Shown piece by piece: positions 34,486 to 40,552 of a stretch of 40,552 nt of DNA. Positions within the stretch are counted from its first letter, which is position 1; each line of letters starts with the position of its first letter. Source of the stretch: Clostridia bacterium (lineage in GTDB: Bacteria > Bacillota > Clostridia > Christensenellales > CAG-138). The notes beneath the pieces were generated by a model. The model ran no database searches and was not told the origin of the DNA. It was given only the letters and a program-made list of their open reading frames with translations. Made by a program: the position numbers and the translations under genes. The DNA is taken from positions 1 through 40,552 of the forward strand of contig JAFQXA010000029.1 of the NCBI GenBank assembly GCA_017407205.1, written 5' to 3'.

Positions 34486-35166
34486 TTGCAGCAGGAGATG
34501 AATAAATTGATTTCAACATTGTTAAACGGTGGCGACTTGCAGAGTGGCTTACTCGGTCTTTTATATTCAATACCCGGGATTTTAATTGCACTTTCTTTCC
34601 ATGAATGGGCACACGCTTTCGCGGCATATAAGTGCGGTGATATGACAGCAAGGAATTTGGGACGCATGACGGTTAACCCGTTCAAGCATTTGGACCCTGT
34701 CGGTTTTATAATGCTTCTTGTTGCAGGCTTTGGTTGGGCAAAGCCAGTGCCTGTAAGTTTCAGAAACTCAAAGCATATAGTTCGTGACTCGCTTATAGTT
34801 TCATCGGCAGGCATATTGATGAATATAGTGCTCGTTTTCGTATTTGCAGGGCTCTTAGCTTTGCTCTATGCTGTACCGAGCCTTTATAATGACATAGCCG
34901 CAAACCTTATTGTTTATGCCATCTATATAAATGCAGGGCTTGCTGCTTTCAATATTTTGCCGATTCCTCCGCTTGACGGATACAGGCTTGTAGAAACACT
35001 TCTTATAAGAAAAACAGGACCGCAGCCTTTCATGTTCATTGAACGCTACGGCAGTATCATTCTCGTTGTTGTACTTGTTACGGGTATTGTTGAGCGTGTT
35101 GTAGGACCGCTTTCGAATTTGTTGGTTGACGGAGCACTTGGATTTTATAATTTGTTCTTTTCCTAA
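34486..35166 (+). CDS. Site-2 protease (M50) family membrane metalloprotease
   Basis: The roughly 220-residue protein has the zinc motif HEWAH in membrane segment one, NPFKHLDPVGF and the third ligand in NILPIPPLDGYRL. It matches the YwhC/small M50 branch without a PDZ domain. The substrate is unknown. Start choice is uncertain: TTG at 34486 has AAAGG ten bases upstream, ATG at 34498 directly abuts GGAG, and TTG at 34507 is nine bases from that GGAG. A TATAAT at 34449-34454 could be its promoter. The scpA gene follows. Confidence 0.92.
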   Translation: MQQEMNKLISTLLNGGDLQSGLLGLLYSIPGILIALSFHEWAHAFAAYKCGDMTARNLGRMTVNPFKHLDPVGFIMLLVAGFGWAKPVPVSFRNSKHIVRDSLIVSSAGILMNIVLVFVFAGLLALLYAVPSLYNDIAANLIVYAIYINAGLAAFNILPIPPLDGYRLVETLLIRKTGPQPFMFIERYGSIILVVVLVTGIVERVVGPLSNLLVDGALGFYNLFFS

Positions 35167-35189
35167 AAAACAGGAGCAATCAAACTTAA

Positions 35190-35966
35190 ATGGATTACAG
35201 GGTAAAGCTTGCACAATTTGACGGACCGCTTGACTTGCTTCTTCATCTTATTGAAGAAGCCGAGCTCGATATCTGCGATGTTTTCGTTTCGGAAATAACA
35301 TCGCAGTATTTGGCGTATATGGATGATTTGTCAGAGCTTGACATGAATAAAGCGAGCGAGTTTATATCAATGGCGGCAACGCTTGTAAACATAAAGTCAA
35401 AATCTTTGCTTCCTGCTGCACCCATACTTGAAGGCGGTGAAGAAGACAGCGAAGAAATTCTTATAGCTCAGCTTAAAGAATATAAAGCGTTCAAACGCGC
35501 AGGTGCAGACCTTAGCTTAATGCGTGAAAATGCATCGGGCACTTATACAAGACTTCCTGAGGAATTTCCGCTTCCGCCACCCGTTGTGAATTTCCCCGAT
35601 GCTTCAATCGATGCACTTTATGAGGCTTTTGTTAATGTTCTGAATAAAGAGCGTTTTAGGAATGAACCTTACGACAGGTCGCTTCATGAAGTCAAGGCGG
35701 ACAGGTATACTATAAGAAGTCAACTTCGCGTTATAAGAAACAGGCTCAAAATAAACGGCAAGGCAGACTTTGAAAGTTTGTTCGACGGTGCGCCGACAAA
35801 AATGGAGTGCATAGTCACTTTCATGGCTTTGCTCGATATGATAATGCACAATGAAATTTCATTAAGGCAAAGTACGCCGTACGGAAAAATAACAATTCTT
35901 ACAAAAGAGCTTTGTGATGATGATTCAAAGTATGAATATATGGACGAGGTAGAGTATGATAGTTGA
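35190..35966 (+). CDS. scpA: Segregation and condensation protein A
   Basis: The kleisin subunit of the SMC-ScpAB condensin. The N-terminus VKLAQFDGPLDLLLHLIEEAELDI is near-invariant in the family (part shown here: FDGPLDLLLHLIEE). The C-terminal winged helix includes CIVTFMALLDMI. The length is 258 residues. CAGGAG lies 13 bases before the ATG. It overlaps scpB by 11 bases. Confidence 0.96.
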   Translation: MDYRVKLAQFDGPLDLLLHLIEEAELDICDVFVSEITSQYLAYMDDLSELDMNKASEFISMAATLVNIKSKSLLPAAPILEGGEEDSEEILIAQLKEYKAFKRAGADLSLMRENASGTYTRLPEEFPLPPPVVNFPDASIDALYEAFVNVLNKERFRNEPYDRSLHEVKADRYTIRSQLRVIRNRLKINGKADFESLFDGAPTKMECIVTFMALLDMIMHNEISLRQSTPYGKITILTKELCDDDSKYEYMDEVEYDS

Positions 35967-36483
35967 TGAGAAAAAAGGTGCGATAGAATGTATATTGTTT
36001 GTCGCAGGCGAGCCCGTTGAGCGTGAAGCCTTAAAGATGGCACTTTCCCTTACTGATGTTGAACTTCAAGGAATACTTGATGAAATGGACAGGCAGTACA
36101 GAGAAGAAGGCAGGGGAATTCTCATCTTTGTAACCGATACAACAGTACAGCTTGTGTCAAACAGAAAGTATGCATATATAATCGAGCAGATGCTCCAACC
36201 GCCAAAGGAAAAAAGCTTTTCGCAAAGCTTGCTTGAAACATTGTCGGTTGTTGCCTATAAGCAGCCCGTTACACGCTCTGAAATTGAGACTGTGCGAGGC
36301 GTAAGGTGCGATTATGCTGTAAGCAGGCTTGAAGAACTCGGGTTCATAAAAGAGGTTGGAAGAAAAGATACTGTCGGAAGACCTGCACAGTTCGGTACAA
36401 CGGATAAGTTTCTGCGTGAGTTTGGTATAAACTCGCTGTCCCAGCTTCCTGAGCTTAAACTCCAAAGCGAAGAGGAATTATAA
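35956..36483 (+). CDS. scpB: Segregation and condensation protein B
   Basis: The winged-helix kite subunit that binds ScpA. IECILFVAGEPVE at the start and SVVAYKQPVTRSEIE with VRGVRCDYAV in the second domain are typical. The length is 175 residues. It is translationally coupled to scpA and followed by a strong terminator. Confidence 0.96.
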   Translation: MIVDEKKGAIECILFVAGEPVEREALKMALSLTDVELQGILDEMDRQYREEGRGILIFVTDTTVQLVSNRKYAYIIEQMLQPPKEKSFSQSLLETLSVVAYKQPVTRSEIETVRGVRCDYAVSRLEELGFIKEVGRKDTVGRPAQFGTTDKFLREFGINSLSQLPELKLQSEEEL

Positions 36484-36488
36484 GAATC

Positions 36489-36515
36489 AAGAGTGTGGAA
36501 TTCCACACTCTTTTT
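36489..36515 (+). terminator. Terminator after scpB
   Basis: A perfect palindrome, GAGTGTGGAA joined to TTCCACACTC (36491-36510), extended by A/T pairs and followed by TTTTT. Confidence 0.92.
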
Positions 36516-36538
36516 GTATGTTTTTCTATAAGCAGGCA

Positions 36539-36544
36539 AATAAT
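36539..36544 (+). promoter_or_regulatory. Possible -10 box of the ytfI-ytfJ unit
   Basis: AATAAT (five of six consensus bases) ends seven bases before the ATG at 36551, again predicting a start at the A of that ATG. No good -35 is seen, so confidence is low. Confidence 0.35.
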
Positions 36545-36550
36545 AAGTTT

Positions 36551-37057
36551 ATGTCTGCCATAATATGCATAATTTGTATACTTGTGCTTTTGGCACTTTT
36601 AGTTTTCTTGCCGATGCGTTGCAATGTTTCGGTATTGTTTTCTGTGCATAAAGTCATACTCGATATAAAACTCGGCTTTTTATTCGGACTCATAAAAATA
36701 CCCGTGAAAGCTGATATAAACATAATCGAAGAATTTCAAAAAAGAAATCGTAAAAAGAAAAAACGCAAATCAAAAACGCTTGATTTGTTGCGCTATATAA
36801 TAGACGGCGGACTAATAAAAGAGCTTGAAATCAATTCAAGAATAGGAATTGGCACAGATGCTTTTTTGTCCGTAATGACAAGTGGCTTTGTTCAGATTCT
36901 GCTTGAAAAGTTAAGCGAAGCATTTTTGAAAACAGAAAAAGTCGGCATCTTTATAAAACCGTGTTTCAGCTCAACTGTGTTTTGGGTACATTTGGAAGGA
37001 ATACTTATAATTTTTCCAACGCAAATTATAGGTATTATGGTTTTGAAAGGAAGATGA
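36551..37057 (+). CDS. YtfI-like DUF2953 membrane protein
   Basis: The 168-residue protein has an N-terminal membrane segment (about residues 2-22) and a basic cytoplasmic stretch rich in Lys/Arg (KKKKRKSK), as in DUF2953 proteins encoded before ytfJ in spore formers. Function is unclear. I prefer the ATG at 36551 because it starts right at the membrane segment; the upstream ATG at 36518 sits four bases from the scpB terminator. Neither has a Shine-Dalgarno site. ytfJ follows after three bases. Confidence 0.75.
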   Translation: MSAIICIICILVLLALLVFLPMRCNVSVLFSVHKVILDIKLGFLFGLIKIPVKADINIIEEFQKRNRKKKKRKSKTLDLLRYIIDGGLIKELEINSRIGIGTDAFLSVMTSGFVQILLEKLSEAFLKTEKVGIFIKPCFSSTVFWVHLEGILIIFPTQIIGIMVLKGR

Positions 37058-37060
37058 AAA

Positions 37061-37489
37061 ATGTCACACCCTATAGAAAACATCATGCACAGTACGATGG
37101 AAGAATTAAAGAGCATAGTGGATGTAAATACGATAGTCGGCACACCGATAATCGCAGGGGATGAAAATGTGTTGTTGCCTGTATCGAAAGTGAGTCTTGG
37201 GTTCATATCGGGCGGCGGTGAGTATTCAAACCGCACAAACTCCGAGAAAAACGCAATAAAAAAAGCAGGCGAAGCATTTGATAAGACGGATGAAAGATAC
37301 CCGTTTGCGGGAACGGCAATAGCAGGAATGAGTCTTACGCCGATGGGCTTTGTGAGCGTAAATAACGGAAATGTCAAGGTTTTACCTGCACAGTTTGACA
37401 GTACGCTTGACAGGGCTGTTGCTCAGATTCCCGAAATTGCAAACATGATTTATTCGCTCTTTAAGAAAAAGGATGGCGAGAAAACATAA
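37061..37489 (+). CDS. ytfJ: GerW/YtfJ-family sporulation protein
   Basis: The 142-residue protein matches YtfJ/GerW: HPIENIMHSTMEELKSIVDV, VGTPI, VLLPVSKVSLGFISGGGEY and GTAIAGMSLTPMGFV. In Bacillus it is a spore protein needed for proper germination. It supports endospore formation. It is coupled to the carboxypeptidase gene by a one-base overlap. Confidence 0.93.
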   Translation: MSHPIENIMHSTMEELKSIVDVNTIVGTPIIAGDENVLLPVSKVSLGFISGGGEYSNRTNSEKNAIKKAGEAFDKTDERYPFAGTAIAGMSLTPMGFVSVNNGNVKVLPAQFDSTLDRAVAQIPEIANMIYSLFKKKDGEKT

Positions 37490-38604
37490 TGAAAATCAAA
37501 AAATCATTCACAGTGTTGCTTGCAGCTTTGGTATTGTTTTCTTTTGCAAATACTGCACGCGCTCAAAGTCTTGAAACTGCAAGCGGAGCAGTCCTGCTCG
37601 AACAAAGCACGAGGAAAGTTCTTTATTACAAAAATGCACATGCACGCTTGCCCATGGCAAGCACGACGAAAATTATGACCTGCATACTTGCTATAGAAAA
37701 AGGAAATCTCGATGAGGTCATAGAAGTAGCAGATGAAGCTTATGCGATAGAAGGCTCAAGCATATATCTTGAAAAGAATGAAAGAATAAGCGTTCGTGAT
37801 TTGCTTTACGGGCTTATGCTCGCTTCGGGAAACGATGCAGCTGTTGCACTTGCCTGCCATGTTGCAGGTGACACAGAAAGCTTTGCGCGCCTTATGAACA
37901 ACGAAGCCAAAGAGATTGGCTGTATGAATACAAATTTCATTACACCAAACGGCTTGCATGACGATGAACACTATACAAGTGCATACGACCTTGGGCTGAT
38001 TGCTTGCTATGCAATGGAAAATGCTACATTCCGCGAGATTGTGGGAACAACCTATTACACAGCAGAAAGCGGACACGTAAAGCGTACGTTGAAAAACAAG
38101 AATAAAATTTTGTGGCAGTATGAGGGCGGTAACGGAATAAAAACGGGCTACACAATGAAAGCAGGCAAGTGCCTGGTGTTCAGCGCAGAGCGTGATGGCA
38201 TGAACCTTGTCGGAGTTGTTCTTGATGACGGCAATATGTTCAATGATGCAAAAGTCATGCTCGATTACGGCTTTGAGAATTACGCAATGTCAACTGCTTT
38301 GAAAAAGGGAGATACGATTTTAAGAACAAGGGTATGGGGCGGAAGAAAAAATATATTGGCACTTGAGCTTAAAGATAATATAATGGTACCCGTAAGCAAC
38401 AATACGCAAACAACGCTTATCCCCAAAATCAAAACATACGGGCAATTAAAGGCTCCTGTTAGAAAAGGCGAAACTCTCGGCTTTATAGAAATCTGGGAGG
38501 GGGATACGCTCTTGAAAACAGGCGAGCTTGTTGCTGCAGAAGATATTGATGCGGTAAGCTTTGGGTATTTCCTTGACAGGGTAATAAAGAGGTTTGCTGC
38601 ATAG
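37489..38604 (+). CDS. D-alanyl-D-alanine carboxypeptidase (DacF/DacB type)
   Basis: This penicillin-binding protein removes the terminal D-Ala from peptidoglycan stem peptides. The 371-residue protein has a signal peptide (cut after about residue 25), MASTTK (Ser58, Lys61), SGN (113-115) and KTG (218-220), so all three active-site motifs are intact. A C-terminal beta domain (from about residue 275) and a final helix follow. Its place after ytfJ suggests a sporulation or cortex role, but a vegetative role is possible. Confidence 0.95.
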   Translation: MKIKKSFTVLLAALVLFSFANTARAQSLETASGAVLLEQSTRKVLYYKNAHARLPMASTTKIMTCILAIEKGNLDEVIEVADEAYAIEGSSIYLEKNERISVRDLLYGLMLASGNDAAVALACHVAGDTESFARLMNNEAKEIGCMNTNFITPNGLHDDEHYTSAYDLGLIACYAMENATFREIVGTTYYTAESGHVKRTLKNKNKILWQYEGGNGIKTGYTMKAGKCLVFSAERDGMNLVGVVLDDGNMFNDAKVMLDYGFENYAMSTALKKGDTILRTRVWGGRKNILALELKDNIMVPVSNNTQTTLIPKIKTYGQLKAPVRKGETLGFIEIWEGDTLLKTGELVAAEDIDAVSFGYFLDRVIKRFAA

Positions 38605-38616
38605 AACGGACAATGA

Positions 38617-39357
38617 ATGCAAGCAGAGCAGGACAACAAAAAAATAAGACTTCAGAAGTTCATGGCAGAAGCGGGTATTGCTTCACGTCGCAAGAGCGAA
38701 GAATATATAAATGAGGGAAGAGTAAAAGTCAACGGCAAGATAGCTTTAATAGGTGCAACCGTAGATCCCGATTTTGACCTTGTTGAGTTCGACGGCGTAA
38801 AAGTACAGCTTCAAGAGGAAAAGGTAGTAATACTTTTCAATAAGCCAAGGGGAGTTATATGTACAAACGATGATCCCGAGGGCAGGGAAACCGTTATGGA
38901 CTATTTCAAAAACTATCCCTTGAGGCTCTATAATGTCGGAAGACTTGACTATGATTCTGAAGGACTTCTTGTCATGACAAATGACGGTAATATAGCCTAT
39001 AAAATGATGCACCCGAAATTTGTCGTGGATAAAACGTATTACGTTATCTGCGAGCGTGCACTCAGCGAAGACGATATAAAAACATTGACAAACGGCGTTG
39101 AGCTTGAAGACGGAATGACTGCACCCTCGGTTGTCGAAGATATAAGAAAAACAAGAACAGGAAAAACTTCTTTCTTTATAACAATACATGAGGGCAGGAA
39201 CAGGCAGGTTCGCCGCATGATGGAGAAGATAGGGCACGAGGTTCTGCAATTAAGGCGTGTCAAAATAGGAATATTAAGCCTTGGCACACTTGAAGTTGGA
39301 CAGTGGCGCACCCTGACGGATGATGAAGTTATAAAACTCAAGAATTCACTGAATTAA
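38617..39357 (+). CDS. rluB: Pseudouridine synthase, RluB/RsuA family
   Basis: The enzyme makes pseudouridine in 23S (RluB) or 16S (RsuA) rRNA. The 246-residue protein begins with an S4 RNA-binding domain (RLQKFMAEAGIASRRKSEE), followed by the catalytic domain with Asp in GRLDYDSEGLL and NRQVRRMMEKIG. The order scpB, carboxypeptidase, rluB is common in Firmicutes and favours RluB. It lies 12 bases after the carboxypeptidase gene. Confidence 0.95.
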   Translation: MQAEQDNKKIRLQKFMAEAGIASRRKSEEYINEGRVKVNGKIALIGATVDPDFDLVEFDGVKVQLQEEKVVILFNKPRGVICTNDDPEGRETVMDYFKNYPLRLYNVGRLDYDSEGLLVMTNDGNIAYKMMHPKFVVDKTYYVICERALSEDDIKTLTNGVELEDGMTAPSVVEDIRKTRTGKTSFFITIHEGRNRQVRRMMEKIGHEVLQLRRVKIGILSLGTLEVGQWRTLTDDEVIKLKNSLN

Positions 39358-39385
39358 AAAAGAGAGCGTTGGCTCTCTTTTGTTT
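39357..39385. terminator. Bidirectional terminator between rluB and murI
   Basis: AAAAGAGAGC (39358-39367), a four-base loop and GCTCTCTTTT, with T-rich flanks on both strands. Confidence 0.9.
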
Positions 39386-40167
39386 TAATCCTTTGTATTC
39401 ATCAATGCATCGAATATCGGGCGTATCTTTTCATAACAACCGCTTGTCACGAACTGAACGCTGCCGCTTCCGCTGTCGTTTATCATTTTGTCTCTGATAA
39501 GAACATCGTTAAGCTCGTTGAGCGTAGCATCGTTTGTACTAATGAGTTTTCTTCCGCCCTTTAACTTTCTGTCGGCATACTTTGTGATTGCGCCCTTTAT
39601 GAAATTGTAGTGCGTGCAGCCTAAAACTATCGAGTCGAACTCAACGCCTTCATATTGAGTGTAGTAATTATCAAGAAGGTCGTTAAAATCATCATCACCG
39701 AATATGCCCTGCTCAATGCGTCCTGCAAGACCTATGCAGGGGATGCCTATTATGCGTGAAGCACAGGGCGATGCTTCAACAAGCTCGTGATAACGCTTTG
39801 AACGAATTGTGGCAAGTGTAGCCATAACTGCTATTTTGCCATTGCCCTCAATGTCTGATGCAACTTCAATAGCAGGGTGAATACCAATAGTAGGTACACC
39901 CGATGCCTCGGCAAGGAGGGGGAGGCAAACCGTTGTTGCAGTATTGCAGGCGACAACGATGGCTTTAACACCACGGCTCTTTAAATACTTGGCACAGCGA
40001 ACTGAATAGTTTATGATTTCAGCCTCGTCACGTTCACCGTAGGGGGCGTTGCCGTTATCGCTATAATATATGTAGTTTTCGTTCGGAAAGCGCTTGAGTG
40101 CATCGATCAAAACACTTACGCCGCCGAATCCGGAATCAAATACTCCGATAGGTGCTGATTTCAACAT
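39385..40167 (-). CDS. murI: Glutamate racemase
   Basis: It makes D-glutamate for peptidoglycan. IGVFDSGFGGVSVL, the catalytic Cys motifs ACNTATTV and GCTHYN, and NGNAPYGER are typical. The length is 260 residues. The ATG at 40167 is preceded by TTGGAG six bases away; a TTG at 40179 would contain that site. Confidence 0.96.
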   Translation of the reverse strand: MLKSAPIGVFDSGFGGVSVLIDALKRFPNENYIYYSDNGNAPYGERDEAEIINYSVRCAKYLKSRGVKAIVVACNTATTVCLPLLAEASGVPTIGIHPAIEVASDIEGNGKIAVMATLATIRSKRYHELVEASPCASRIIGIPCIGLAGRIEQGIFGDDDFNDLLDNYYTQYEGVEFDSIVLGCTHYNFIKGAITKYADRKLKGGRKLISTNDATLNELNDVLIRDKMINDSGSGSVQFVTSGCYEKIRPIFDALMNTKD

Positions 40168-40193
40168 AGTATACTCCAAATTTTATATAAAGA

Positions 40194-40222
40194 AGTATAA
40201 CGCTAAGCAAAAGATATGTAAA
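40194..40222 (-). promoter_or_regulatory. Promoter of murI
   Basis: On the minus strand, TTTACA (40222-40217), a 17-base spacer and TATACT (40199-40194). The leader is about 20 bases. Confidence 0.65.
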
Positions 40223-40311
40223 GAGCTTTATTACAATATCTTGTGCAAAAAAACAAGATTAACCACTATCTTTGCCGTTTTTTTAAATATAAAAATTGCG
40301 AATGAAGCTAC

Positions 40312-40387
40312 GGCAAAAAATATTGCAAAAAAAACTAAAAAAAGTTTAAGAAAAAGTGTTGACAAAGGGGAAGTGTTTTGGTATTAT
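40312..40387 (+). promoter_or_regulatory. Strong promoter with UP-like A-tracts, probably an rRNA promoter
   Basis: TTGACA at 40359-40364, a 17-base spacer and TGG plus TATTAT (40382-40387). Phased A-tracts at about 40312-40355 resemble an UP element. Confidence 0.8.
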
Positions 40388-40393
40388 AACAAA

Positions 40394-40552
40394 GCTGTCG
40401 CGAATGAGTGGCGGCAAGCACCTTGAAAACTGTATAGTGCAAACGAAAAAACGCAATGTAATTTGAGACGACCGGCGGAGCACGAAAGTGCTTCAACGAA
40501 ATTTTTTAGTAAAAGAGCAGTCATGAAAATGACAGCAGGAATTGAACTCAAG
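40394..40552 (+). other. Probable rRNA operon leader, cut by the window edge
   Basis: Downstream of the strong promoter, CACCTTGAAAACTGTATAG (about 40420-40438) resembles the boxA-containing rRNA leaders of Firmicutes. Two small stems with GAAA loops follow (AGCAC/GTGCT near 40479-40492 and GTCAT/ATGAC at 40520-40533). The start of 16S rRNA is not reached, so identity rests on this pattern. There is no ORF. Confidence 0.65.

Overview
The window looks like the chromosome of an anaerobic, endospore-forming member of the Clostridia, probably a gut lineage. The evidence is a membrane pyrophosphatase, formate-tetrahydrofolate ligase, NAD-linked dihydroorotate dehydrogenase (PyrDB/PyrK), a PyrI regulatory subunit, and sporulation genes (a Spo0A-type regulator, a SpoIIM-like protein, YtfI/YtfJ). 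SigA-type promoters and AGGAGG-type ribosome binding sites are common. Species cannot be named from the sequence.

Layout. (1) 1-2.55 kb: repeat-rich leader and a K+-dependent, probably Na+- or Na+/H+-pumping, pyrophosphatase. (2) 2.6-9.25 kb: seven tightly overlapping genes, namely an HprK-like kinase, a radical SAM/SPASM enzyme, a membrane-anchored ectodomain protein, a NTP_transf_5-type nucleotidyltransferase, an ABC exporter, an S26 peptidase and a PqqD-like carrier. This resembles a RiPP (modified peptide) pathway, but no precursor peptide is visible. (3) 9.25-15.07 kb: an exopolysaccharide control cassette with a CpsB-type PHP phosphatase, an Ig-like surface protein, two fused Wzz/BY-kinases with long Tyr tails and an LCP ligase, but no glycosyltransferase. 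(4) 15.08-18.1 kb: split ThrE exporter and fhs, preceded by a tiny ORF. (5) 18.1-24.35 kb, minus strand: pyrB-I-C-F-K-D-E and a YgjV-like gene. (6) 24.4-28.5 kb: lipoprotein, Spo0A-family regulator with a degenerate receiver, SpoIIM-like, deoB, thioesterase. (7) 28.5-33.2 kb: HtrA protease (minus), then a two-OB SSB-like protein, a FAH-family enzyme and RqcH. (8) 33.2-40.2 kb: an apparently dead D,D-carboxypeptidase, M50 protease, scpA, scpB, ytfI, ytfJ, an intact D,D-carboxypeptidase, rluB and murI (minus). (9) From about 40.36 kb: a strong promoter and the start of what looks like an rRNA operon leader; the rRNA itself lies outside.

Two themes cut across the window. First, several transcription units have a -10 box exactly six bases before an ATG and no Shine-Dalgarno site, which predicts leaderless mRNAs. 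This includes the first genes of both the radical SAM/PqqD and the exopolysaccharide cassettes. Second, two proteins keep the fold but have lost catalytic residues: the Spo0A-family receiver and the first carboxypeptidase. The best candidate for an undescribed system is the 2.6-15 kb block, where a peptide-modification/export cassette abuts a tyrosine-phosphorylation and LCP cassette. A joint role in building or attaching a surface product is inference.
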